From assembly GCF_009498455.1 (NCBI RefSeq), contig NZ_CP045644.1, positions 3,971,001 to 4,035,000 on the forward strand: DNA of 64,000 bases. Reading direction: 5' to 3'. Of the stretch, positions 7,298-13,077 are shown one piece after another. This DNA is from Variovorax paradoxus. Its GTDB lineage: Bacteria > Pseudomonadota > Gammaproteobacteria > Burkholderiales > Burkholderiaceae_C. The translations under genes and the position numbers were made by a program. The number at the start of each line of letters is the position of its first letter. Within the stretch, counting starts at the first letter, position 1. Under the pieces are notes generated by a model that was not told where the DNA came from, ran no database searches, and saw nothing but the letters and a program-made list of their open reading frames with translations.

Positions 7298-7989
7298 TCG
7301 AAGTCGTCTTCAACTACGACCACGACGAGGAGCACGGCGTCGACGGTTGGATTCCCGAGGCTCAGCCGGACTTCAACGCGAACATCAACGCCTTCGGTGT
7401 GGCCCACGACGTTCTCGATCACCACGATTTGCGCGATGGCTCCCATGAGGGCGAGATGCGCGCCTTCGGCGCCATGCTTTGCAGCAGGGGAGAGACGGGC
7501 CACATGGCCAACCAGGACATGCTGAACCGGCAGCCAGGATGGCTCATGGGCTCAGCATTGGCATCGATACTGAGCGAGAAGTGGGATTCGGGCCAGCTGG
7601 ACGTGGTGATCCCGAACGCTGGCCAGCGCCTGCTCGGTGAAGAGGCTGAGGCGATCCTGGACGAGACCGTCCGCACGGCGATCAAGTCGCTCCGGCAGGA
7701 GAGCCAGTGCGAGGAAGACGAGGAAGACGACTTCGAGTCGTTCGTCGTCGCCTGCCAGGAGGCGCTGCCGCGCTACATGCGCATCGGCTATCGCCAGGTG
7801 CAGCGACGCTTCCGTGCAGATGGGTTCGGGGTCGCCGCGCTGTTCGACGAAATCGTCAACGACAAGCGCATCGCCGCACACTACGAGCCCGAGGAAAGAG
7901 CGAGGCTGGTCATTAAAATCGAACCGCGCTCGCTGCGTCTCGACATTGACGTCCAACTCTACGAAGACCCCTACGCTCATGGCACTTGA
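7294..7989 (+). CDS. Hypothetical acidic protein, 231 aa
   Basis: ATG 7294 overlaps the previous stop; an open stretch upstream in the same frame is not used because it would cover the previous gene. The protein is acidic with a run around 145-155 (CEEDEEDDFES) and a helical C-terminal half. No catalytic motif is visible. It may be a regulator or a host-binding protein; I cannot say. Confidence 0.7.
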   Translation: MIEVVFNYDHDEEHGVDGWIPEAQPDFNANINAFGVAHDVLDHHDLRDGSHEGEMRAFGAMLCSRGETGHMANQDMLNRQPGWLMGSALASILSEKWDSGQLDVVIPNAGQRLLGEEAEAILDETVRTAIKSLRQESQCEEDEEDDFESFVVACQEALPRYMRIGYRQVQRRFRADGFGVAALFDEIVNDKRIAAHYEPEERARLVIKIEPRSLRLDIDVQLYEDPYAHGT

Positions 7990-8281
7990 ATACGTCCTCG
8001 CCGCCACCTTGTTCTTCACACCGGCGACGCCGAGCAGCGTGGGAACCAAAATCCCAGTGCACACCGGCGAACGCGCATTCCCGACGCTCGACCAGTGCAA
8101 CAACGCATGGCAGCGCGAGATCATCAACCGTGGCCCCAAGTACAGCACCACCCCCTGGACCTTCGACCGCATCGAGGGCAAGGTGTGCGAAGCCCGGGAG
8201 GCTCAAGCGGCTGTGAAAGATCCTAGGCTCGTGGCTCAGGAGGCAGCAATCGCCGACGTGCTCGCCAACCAGAAGCGCTGA
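7979..8281 (+). CDS. Hypothetical, possibly exported protein, 100 aa
   Basis: ATG 7979 overlaps the previous gene by 11 bases. The first 15 residues are hydrophobic (LEYVLAATLFF) without a basic start, so it may be a weak signal or anchor. Two cysteines (in DQCNN and KVCEA) could form a disulfide outside the cytoplasm. Last gene of this operon. Confidence 0.6.
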   Translation: MALEYVLAATLFFTPATPSSVGTKIPVHTGERAFPTLDQCNNAWQREIINRGPKYSTTPWTFDRIEGKVCEAREAQAAVKDPRLVAQEAAIADVLANQKR

Positions 8282-8341
8282 CACTGAAGACCTTGAAGCA
8301 CTGAAAGCGTCTAGATGATCCGAATCGATACCGGCCCACAC

Positions 8342-8728
8342 ATGAGAGCTCTCAAGCTATGTGCCGCGGCACTGACTCTCACTCTGGCTGGTGCGGTACA
8401 TGCGGCTGAGGAGGGGAACATCGGAACTGGCATTGGTGTCACCTCCGATTCATGCCCCTTGTGGCTTGGGGCACGCAAGGGACCTCCCGGAGCGGAGGAG
8501 CGCACGCGCCGACTTGCGGTCTTGAGTTGGTCTAACGGCTACCTCTCTGGGAAGAACAGCGAGTCGGGCACCGCAGGGAAGCATCCGGTGGTGAAGGGGT
8601 TCAAGATGCCATCGTCCGCCATGTTGGAGGCGGTGTTGGATGCCGAGTGCGCGAAGGAGCCCCTGGCTCCCCTTTTTATTCATCTCGACCGACTCGCCGA
8701 TCGGCTGCGTTTGCTGCAGCCCTTTTAA
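8342..8728 (+). CDS. Secreted protein with signal peptide, 128 aa
   Basis: From ATG 8342 the protein begins MRALKLCAAALTLTLAGAVHA followed by AEEGN, a classic Sec signal peptide with an AHA cleavage site. An ATG at 8315 would add nine residues before the signal and has no RBS. Residues around 60-120 show W..GYLSG and a later single Cys with KEPLAP, reminiscent of periplasmic HdeA/Rap1a-like small proteins, but that similarity is weak. A periplasmic phage protein could serve superinfection exclusion or host fitness; inference only. Confidence 0.65.
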   Translation: MRALKLCAAALTLTLAGAVHAAEEGNIGTGIGVTSDSCPLWLGARKGPPGAEERTRRLAVLSWSNGYLSGKNSESGTAGKHPVVKGFKMPSSAMLEAVLDAECAKEPLAPLFIHLDRLADRLRLLQPF

Positions 8729-8769
8729 CCGCACGACTGACGTGCTGAAGCCTGTCGCGGGCCAGACAA

Positions 8770-8785
8770 GTCAGTAGATACTTAC
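8770..8785 (+). promoter_or_regulatory. Early-type promoter element before a non-coding stretch
   Basis: GTCAGTAGATACTTAC belongs to the same class as 6432 and 13800 (CAGTAGCGACTTAC). No plus-strand gene follows; instead strong hairpins do. This makes it a likely promoter of a small RNA. Confidence 0.5.
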
Positions 8786-8796
8786 AACATCGAAAC

Positions 8797-8905
8797 ACGC
8801 ACAGCACAGTGCGGTAAGCAGGGGAGCCAGCAAGGGCCTGCTTACCTCACTGCGAAGTGAGAACCTCTGCCCGATCCTGAGAACGCCGGGCCTTCATAAA
8901 CCTGG
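8797..8905 (+). ncRNA. Candidate structured small RNA
   Basis: Downstream of the promoter at 8770 there is no reading frame. There is a 10-bp perfect stem GGTAAGCAGG (8813-8822) with CCTGCTTACC (8837-8846). It can be extended below a 2x2 internal loop by CAGTG (8807-8811) with CACTG (8848-8852). A second hairpin TCACT-GCGA-AGTGA (8847-8860) with a GNRA tetraloop competes for that lower stem. The end is unclear; GC-rich repeats at 8888-8930 shared with the convergent gene may terminate it. It could also be an operator dyad or leader; boundaries are estimates. Confidence 0.4.
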
Positions 8906-8911
8906 CCAGGC

Positions 8912-9583
8912 TCATGTCTGGTCGGGTTTCTTTTCGGCTGGCATGTCAGGCTGCACCTCACCGTGGGCCTCGCGCATCACCCTGATGCTCGCTTTTTCCG
9001 CTTCGGCACTGCGTCGTCTGAATTCAATCATCTCTTTCATCCAGGATTCACGCTGCTGGGTACGACGCTCGAAAGCAAGTTCCAGTGCCCGTGTCAGGCG
9101 GCGCCGGTCGGGTGAGTAGTGAGCCAAGCCACCGACTCCCGCCAGACGACCGATGAGGTCGTTCGCTGCGATACCCAGCCGGGCAAAGTGAAACTGTCGG
9201 GCCGAGAAGTCGACGCTCGGCACATTGGACGGGTCGAAGTTCGCATTGATTGAGCGCACAGCTTCAGCTACTTCGTTCGGGAGTGCCAAGACCGCATATG
9301 TGAGGTGCGGCTTGATTGACTTCCAATCGACGTCAAGGCTGTCGAACTCAAGTGTTGGCAGCGTCGCCACTGGTTCAAGATCGTAGCTGCCCGGCAGGAC
9401 TCTCCCTTCGTCCTCTGTGACCGGGACGCAGCCTGCAATGAAGCGGTCCAGCACGGTGACCAGCCGGACAGCCAGGTACTGCGCGGCACGCCGCCGGTGG
9501 ACATAGTGCTCGATCACCTTCGCGCCGTTTGCGGCAAAGACACCCACTCCCACGCCGATCAGGCTCGCAATTCCCGAGTCCAT
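8912..9583 (-). CDS. Membrane-anchored protein on the opposite strand, 223 aa
   Basis: This is a lone minus-strand gene in a plus-strand block. Starting at 9583 (GAGGAGAA is 4 bases upstream; a longer start at 9628 has none) the protein opens with one hydrophobic segment (ASLIGVGVGVFAANGA), then a basic HRRRAAQ. A soluble helical region of about 190 residues follows, ending in a long charged helix. This topology, own promoter dyad (9661-9680) and orientation are typical of a moron-type gene. Function unknown; phage exclusion or envelope modification are guesses. Confidence 0.75.
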   Translation of the reverse strand: MDSGIASLIGVGVGVFAANGAKVIEHYVHRRRAAQYLAVRLVTVLDRFIAGCVPVTEDEGRVLPGSYDLEPVATLPTLEFDSLDVDWKSIKPHLTYAVLALPNEVAEAVRSINANFDPSNVPSVDFSARQFHFARLGIAANDLIGRLAGVGGLAHYSPDRRRLTRALELAFERRTQQRESWMKEMIEFRRRSAEAEKASIRVMREAHGEVQPDMPAEKKPDQT

Positions 9584-9660
9584 ACGCTTCTCCTCGATTT
9601 GTTGTCGCGCCAAGTATATGTAAGCCATTGATACATAAGGACTTTTTGCTACTTATATTG

Positions 9661-9680
9661 GTGTTAGTGCCCGCTAACAC
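9661..9680. promoter_or_regulatory. Operator-like inverted repeat before the minus-strand gene
   Basis: GTGTTAG (9661-9667) and CTAACAC (9674-9680) form a 7-bp inverted repeat with 6 bases between. On the minus strand it lies just upstream of TATAAG (9654-9659), a plausible -10, so a bound protein would cover the promoter of the gene at 9583. The GTTAG half resembles repeats near 23.43-23.54 kb. Confidence 0.5.
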
Positions 9681-9689
9681 AGGTAATTC

Positions 9690-10260
9690 AAGCTCGGGCG
9701 AGATATTTACGCGAACAGGGCAGATAACGAGCAGAGCCGAGGGATAAGCGGGTGCAGGAAAGCGACAAGCCGTGCCCCGCCGCGCAGCAAGACAAGTGCT
9801 GAGCGCTCGACCAGAACTGGCACGCGCACAGCCCCGCCCTGATGCACCCTACCCGCACCCAGAAGAGGGAAAGAAGGTCACCCAAGCCAGCAAGCGCGAC
9901 ACCCAGGCACCAGGGCAATCCGCATACGGCTGCGGGCCTCGATACAGAGAGGACACCCAAACCGCACCCCGGAAGCAGGAGAAGCAGATCACCACCGCCA
10001 GCACCCGCTCGGCAGAGGGCCAGAACCGTACCGGGATCAGGAGAGAAAGCACCCAACCCGCCGACCAGGTAGACAGGCACACCCGGGGCGAGACACCAGG
10101 CTCAGGGGAGGGCAGAACCACCCAGACAGGGGAGCAGAAGAGGGCGAGCCGAGCAGGGGTGGAGCCAGGCAGGGAAGAACAGGGGAGGTACAGGCACCTA
10201 CAGGCTCAGGGGAGAGACATACACCCAAGAGTAAGGACAAGTGGGGAGGGTGGCGGCCTA
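9690..10260. other. T-depleted non-coding region, about 570 bases
   Basis: The plus strand is made almost wholly of A, C and G. By eye count, 9841-10260 has 23 T in 420 bases (about 5%), including runs of more than 50 bases without T. Open frames appear on both strands here only because stop codons need T (or A on the other strand); their predicted proteins are low-complexity and have no RBS. CAGGCTCAGGGGA occurs twice (10097 and 10201). No gene, RNA or known origin pattern is recognisable. Confidence 0.75.
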
Positions 10261-10295
10261 GGAGCTTTCAATCAAAACCTGGTCCTAGCCGATCC

Positions 10296-10412
10296 GTGTC
10301 CGACCCTCCTCGGCTGGGCCTTGGCTCGCCTCGGCATACGGCTGAATTCCTCGACCGTTTCGGATGCACCAAAGTGGGCATACGCTCGCCTCGGCTTCTC
10401 CTCGGCTCGCCA
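10296..10412 (+). repeat. Short CTCGGC-rich repeats
   Basis: The words CTCGCCTCGGC and CTCCTCGGCT each occur twice in this 117-base stretch (near 10300-10335 and 10384-10407), and GCATACGGCTG is shared with 9928. They precede the LexA-like box. The spacing is irregular; they could be protein-binding sites. No open frame worth calling. Confidence 0.45.
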
Positions 10413-10417
10413 AAACA

Positions 10418-10433
10418 CTGTATAGAATCACAG
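10418..10433. promoter_or_regulatory. LexA-like (SOS) box
   Basis: CTGTATAGAATCACAG fits CTGT-N8-ACAG exactly, the LexA box layout of beta- and gammaproteobacteria, within a longer dyad AACACTGT (10414-10421) / ACAGTGTT (10430-10437). The centre contains TATAGA, a possible -10. It lies 75 bases before the gene at 10508, suggesting SOS control or, alternatively, a phage repressor site with the same layout. Confidence 0.5.
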
Positions 10434-10507
10434 TGTTCCTGACCTGATCCTGAAGCCGCCCAACATTGTTTGCGACCCAGGAGCCCGGGAAGGCGATCGA
10501 ACAACGA

Positions 10508-10756
10508 ATGCTCAACGCCGACACGTATCTGACCTCTGACACTGCTGCCATCCCCTACAGCCTTGCGGCCGACAACCGCATCCAAGGCGTGCACCCACTA
10601 CGCCTGTACTACCTCAACCACCTCGGCATCGAGCACCAGGCGCTGTTCATGTCCTCGGATGGTCTGCACGCCAATGCCCGGGCCGCTTGCGATGCCTACA
10701 TTCGTGCGCTGGGAGGGGAGCTCCTCGATGTGCATGCTGAGGTGTGCGTAGCCTAG
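10508..10756 (+). CDS. Hypothetical protein behind a LexA-like box, 82 aa
   Basis: ATG 10508 is preceded only loosely by GGGAAGG; a TTG at 10466 would extend it by 14 residues and has no RBS either. The product is a mixed helical protein with HPLRLYYLNHLGIEHQALF in the middle, then an Ala-rich helix. Codon use is like the other early genes. If the LexA-like box is active this could be DNA-damage-inducible. Function unknown. Confidence 0.55.
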   Translation: MLNADTYLTSDTAAIPYSLAADNRIQGVHPLRLYYLNHLGIEHQALFMSSDGLHANARAACDAYIRALGGELLDVHAEVCVA

Positions 10757-10883
10757 GCCCTGAGCGGGAGGTACCTTCGGGTGTCTCTTTGCGCAATAGA
10801 TTGCGTCCTAGGCAGGATAAAGCGCAGTTTATTGATCCGAGGCTGCGCGCACCCCGGCCCGAGACCGCCAACACCCCGATTCG

Positions 10884-10901
10884 ACAGTAGACCTATCGCA
10901 A
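10884..10901 (+). promoter_or_regulatory. Early-type promoter/leader cassette
   Basis: TTCGACAGTAGA followed by CCTATCGCAA, then AAAGAGGTCTC and ATG 10932. The cassette at 11422 repeats TTCGACAGTAGA and GAGGTCTC almost exactly, so promoter and RBS have been copied as a unit. Confidence 0.55.
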
Positions 10902-10931
10902 AGACGCGATGCAACAAAGAGGTCTCAAACC

Positions 10932-11075
10932 ATGCCAGTTCTCGTCGAATCGCCCTCGGTCAACGCCTTCAGCTACCTGTCCCTGTGCCTGCTGGGCCGA
11001 GTGCCCGCCCCGCCCGCGTTCCCCACGGTCGGCATGGCCGTGAGCCGCTACACCCCCTGGTCGGACGGGGAGTGA
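10932..11075 (+). CDS. Small protein, 47 aa, unknown
   Basis: A short frame with AAAGAGG placed 9 to 10 bases before ATG and an ACAGTAGA promoter cassette. The peptide has a hydrophobic centre (FSYLSLCLLG) that could be a weak membrane helix, then a Pro-rich stretch and an acidic end. It is followed after 4 bases by another small gene. Function unknown. Confidence 0.5.
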   Translation: MPVLVESPSVNAFSYLSLCLLGRVPAPPAFPTVGMAVSRYTPWSDGE

Positions 11076-11079
11076 TCAC

Positions 11080-11217
11080 ATGGACGCCCTGATCCAACGC
11101 ATGCACTCCATTCGCAAGTCGCTGGGCCTGCGCGCCGCCGCGGGCTACCTGCGCAACCGCCAGGTCGACTTCGCTGAGGCTCACTACCTGCTCCTGGGCT
11201 CGGCGCCCCGCAAGTAA
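11080..11217 (+). CDS. Small basic protein, 45 aa, unknown
   Basis: ATG 11080 lies 5 bases after the previous stop with GGGGAG as RBS. The product is Arg-rich and helical (LIQRMHSIRKSLGLR) and ends APRK. An intrinsic terminator begins 6 bases after its stop, which supports it as the true end of a transcript. Possibly nucleic-acid binding by charge alone. Confidence 0.5.
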   Translation: MDALIQRMHSIRKSLGLRAAAGYLRNRQVDFAEAHYLLLGSAPRK

Positions 11218-11222
11218 GGCTC

Positions 11223-11244
11223 AGCCCAGCTCAGGCTGGGCTTT
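11223..11244 (+). terminator. Intrinsic terminator
   Basis: AGCCCAGC (11223-11230) pairs with GCTGGGCT (11235-11242) around a TCAG loop, followed by TTT. It closes the 10932-11217 pair. Confidence 0.6.
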
Positions 11245-11300
11245 CAGGCTCAAGGCTCGCGTCCTAGGCTCAGCGTAGCCAGCGCCAATAGCACCCGTAG

Positions 11301-11321
11301 GTGGTAAATCGGATTTACCAC
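11301..11321. promoter_or_regulatory. Perfect 21-base palindrome, probable operator
   Basis: GTGGTAAATC (11301-11310), a central G, and GATTTACCAC (11312-11321) form a perfect dyad with 10-base arms, unrelated in sequence to the main operator family. It lies about 100 bases before the promoter cassette at 11422. No known repressor matches it. Confidence 0.6.
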
Positions 11322-11421
11322 TCCTGGGCAGTATTCCGAAGGCCAGGTGGTGGGCAGGGGAGGGAGCAGCAGGGCCTCGGACGGGTGGGTGCAGCCAGGG
11401 CAGGGCCGAGACCCCGGTTCG

Positions 11422-11440
11422 ACAGTAGAGACTCAACAAC
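11422..11440 (+). promoter_or_regulatory. Early-type promoter/leader cassette
   Basis: ACAGTAGAGACTCAACAAC, preceded by GGTTCG and followed by ACGAGGTCTCCC and the GTG at 11453. It is the sister cassette of 10884. Confidence 0.55.
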
Positions 11441-11452
11441 ACGAGGTCTCCC

Positions 11453-11626
11453 GTGAACCGCAACAACCGCATTTTGTCGTCGTCCAACCTCTTCGGTCTG
11501 AGCACCACCACCCTCGACGCGCTTCAGCTCGCTGCCGACCGCAAACGGGACCGGGAAGAGGTCCAACGTGCCCGTGATCGCAAGGTGCCCGTGCCGTACG
11601 CACAGCGCGCCGTGAAGAGGGGCTGA
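11453..11626 (+). CDS. Small basic protein, 57 aa, unknown
   Basis: GTG start 8 bases after GAGG. The N-terminal half is Ser, Thr and Leu-rich; the second half is a long Arg/Lys/Glu helix (DRKRDREEVQRARDRK) that could bind nucleic acid or form a coiled coil. It is followed after 3 bases by the next gene, so the two form one operon. Confidence 0.55.
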   Translation: MNRNNRILSSSNLFGLSTTTLDALQLAADRKRDREEVQRARDRKVPVPYAQRAVKRG

Positions 11627-11629
11627 GCC

Positions 11630-11812
11630 ATGGGTGCCAAGCAGAAGAGCTGGTCGCTCGTGCCGGCCGTCGTTGCCAAGTTCCGGGGCTACCACGCGCT
11701 CCCTGTGACGCCTGGTGAAACCGCCCGATTCATGATCCAAGACGACCATGGGAACGCGGTCGATCTGCCTTGCGAGCAGTGGGCTGTCAGCCAGATGAAC
11801 GCCAACCACTGA
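11630..11812 (+). CDS. Small protein, 60 aa, unknown
   Basis: AGAGGGG provides a good RBS overlapping the previous gene. The sequence is a compact beta-type pattern (basic start, then RFMIQDDHGNAVDLP), perhaps an SH3-like or Tudor-like small barrel; that is a guess from strand pattern only. It is the last plus-strand gene before a 528-base intergenic region. Confidence 0.55.
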   Translation: MGAKQKSWSLVPAVVAKFRGYHALPVTPGETARFMIQDDHGNAVDLPCEQWAVSQMNANH

Positions 11813-12023
11813 GATCCGAGCAGCCCCGTGTAGGGGCTACCTCTGGGCCAGGGCTGATCCTAGGCGTACGGCGAGGGACGAGTACCACCCCTCGGACGGG
11901 ATTTTGTACACGGCGAGGGACTAGTAAGGGTCCTAGGATTCGCGCCCGCCCCGGGAGCGAGGTCCTCGTCCGAGATGCGAAGCGTCCGCATCCTTGGTCC
12001 GAACGCGACCTTTCCGCATCCAG

Positions 12024-12051
12024 AGCTATATGTCGAAAAGCGCATATAGCT
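12024..12051. repeat. Inverted repeat with 9-base arms
   Basis: AGCTATATG (12024-12032) and CATATAGCT (12043-12051) are perfect arms around 10 bases (TCGAAAAGCG). AGCTATAT recurs near 13481. As RNA this would be a stable hairpin; as DNA an operator. Confidence 0.6.
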
Positions 12052-12164
12052 TATACCTAGGGCAAACCCGCAGAAAACGCACCATAGCCCGAGCCTTGCC
12101 CGAATCCCGCAGGGTCAAGGGGTAGGGCGCCCATGGGGTACATAACGCAAGCCTTCACACACTG

Positions 12165-12180
12165 AGTCTTATATAAGACT
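12165..12180. promoter_or_regulatory. Perfect 16-base AT-rich palindrome
   Basis: AGTCTTATATAAGACT is a perfect palindrome, nested inside a wider inverted repeat ACGCAAG (12145-12151) / CTTGCGT (12179-12185). Its outer AGTC/GACT halves resemble the main operator family. Confidence 0.55.
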
Positions 12181-12246
12181 TGCGTCCGCAGGTGCGCCCT
12201 CTGTGCATAAGTACAATGCGTAAAGACCCCAAAGTACAACGGGGTA

Positions 12247-12275
12247 TTGCACAATTAGTGTATTTACCCCATAAT
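12247..12275 (+). promoter_or_regulatory. Sigma70-type promoter of the 211-residue gene
   Basis: TTGCAC (12247-12252), a 17-base spacer and CATAAT (12270-12275) give a good host-type promoter. Transcription would start near 12282, leaving about 60 bases of leader before ATG 12341. CAGTCACC just downstream (12277) resembles the early operator core. Confidence 0.55.
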
Positions 12276-12340
12276 TCAGTCACCGCAGCAAATTCGCTGG
12301 GGCACATAGGGCAAAGCCCAAACACTTAAGAGGTTCTCAA

Positions 12341-12976
12341 ATGTCGCAAGCTCAAACCAAGGTTTCTAAGTCTTTCACCGCACGTATGACCATGCTGCAG
12401 TCGCACCGTCTCGCTGCTACCAGCGCTGATATCGCATCGGTCATCGGTGCAAAGAACTCGGTCTTTCAATTCACCGAAGCGGTCAATGCAGCAATTGACA
12501 AAATGAAGATCGACACCACGCAGATTTTCGCGATTGACCGCAACCCCAAGGTTATCAAGCGCTTCATTCAATTCATTCATGGTGTCAACGCTAAGTCTTA
12601 CGCGAATATCGACAACACCACTGCGACCATTATCTACGCTCTGCAACTCGCAGGGGACAACCCCCTTACGGTCGATGCCCTGCATTACATCGGTGCGGGT
12701 TTGAAGTCGGGCAAGATCGCCCCTGAGTCGCGCGGGGTGTCGCGTACCGCAGTGAATAAACTGTTTGGTCGCGTCGGTTTGAGCACCATCCCGACTCAAT
12801 GCAGTCGCACCGTGGGAAAGAATGGTTTTCTGCAACTCGCAGGGGCTACCGTGGGCGAACCGGGCAAGCAGAATCAAGCAGTGAAACTCAACACCGAACA
12901 CCCCCTTATTGTTGCGTTCAATGCATGCATGAATGCAGCGACCGAATCGCAGATTGACGAAATGGTGAAAGCGTAA
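12341..12976 (+). CDS. Unknown protein, 211 aa, AT-richer gene
   Basis: AAGAGG precedes ATG by 9 bases. The protein is soluble with alternating helices and strands (for example AVNAAIDKMKIDTTQIFAID and TIIYALQLAGDN), no Cys pattern and no recognised motif. The DNA is clearly less GC-rich than its neighbours and uses many T-ending codons. It has its own strong promoter and two hairpins behind it, so it looks like an independent, strongly expressed early gene, possibly acquired from elsewhere. An RNA- or DNA-binding role is conceivable but not shown. Confidence 0.8.
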   Translation: MSQAQTKVSKSFTARMTMLQSHRLAATSADIASVIGAKNSVFQFTEAVNAAIDKMKIDTTQIFAIDRNPKVIKRFIQFIHGVNAKSYANIDNTTATIIYALQLAGDNPLTVDALHYIGAGLKSGKIAPESRGVSRTAVNKLFGRVGLSTIPTQCSRTVGKNGFLQLAGATVGEPGKQNQAVKLNTEHPLIVAFNACMNAATESQIDEMVKA

Positions 12977-12986
12977 ATCTTTTGAG

Positions 12987-13004
12987 TGTGTCATTACTGA
13001 CACA
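12987..13004. promoter_or_regulatory. Main-family palindrome just after a stop codon
   Basis: TGTGTCA (12987-12993), TTAC, TGACACA (12998-13004): a perfect symmetric form of the TGACACA half-site. It lies 10 bases after the 211-residue gene and before its terminators, so here it does not stand before a gene. Confidence 0.6.
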
Positions 13005-13012
13005 TTCAATGG

Positions 13013-13074
13013 CCCTTGCATTAAATGGTGAATGCAAGGGGTTAAAGGGGAGGGGCTAAAACTCCCTCCCTTTT
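13013..13074 (+). terminator. Two consecutive hairpins, the second with a T-run
   Basis: CCCTTGCATT (13013-13022) pairs perfectly with AATGCAAGGG (13031-13040). Right after, AAAGGGGAGGG (13044-13054) pairs with CTCCCTCCCTTTT (13062-13074) with a small bulge. The second ends in TTTT and is a good intrinsic terminator for the 211-residue gene. Confidence 0.65.
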
Positions 13075-13077
13075 GCA

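Larger units (their letters stand above)
10257..12061. repeat. Cluster of seven CCTAGG palindromes
   Basis: CCTAGG occurs at 10257, 10752, 10807, 11263, 11859, 11932 and 12056, all between or at the edges of genes; an eighth is at 8222. Simple base composition predicts fewer than one in this span, and CTAG-containing words are usually rare in bacterial and phage DNA. Several are followed by CTCAG or CGTA-type words. Role unknown. Confidence 0.6.
11813..12340. other. Dyad-rich intergenic region, 528 bases
   Basis: No gene is visible. It holds a GC hairpin AGCCCC/GGGGCT (11822-11838) and two near-direct repeats GTACGGCGAGGGAC (11866) and GTACACGGCGAGGGAC (11906), 40 bases apart. Two AT-rich dyads (12024-12051 and 12165-12180) and the promoter of the next gene follow. 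The AT-rich second half with dyads is the kind of layout seen at replication origins or multi-repressor control regions, but no specific origin signature is clear. Confidence 0.5.

Noticed and set aside
9690..10260. Diversity-generating retroelement template
   Set aside because: The minus strand is A-poor, which recalled adenine mutagenesis, but there is no reverse transcriptase and no matching variable repeat in the window.
9772..10425. A 217-codon open frame on the plus strand and a 130-codon one opposite
   Set aside because: Both arise because the stretch is almost free of T. The proteins are low-complexity, there is no RBS and no codon pattern like real neighbours.
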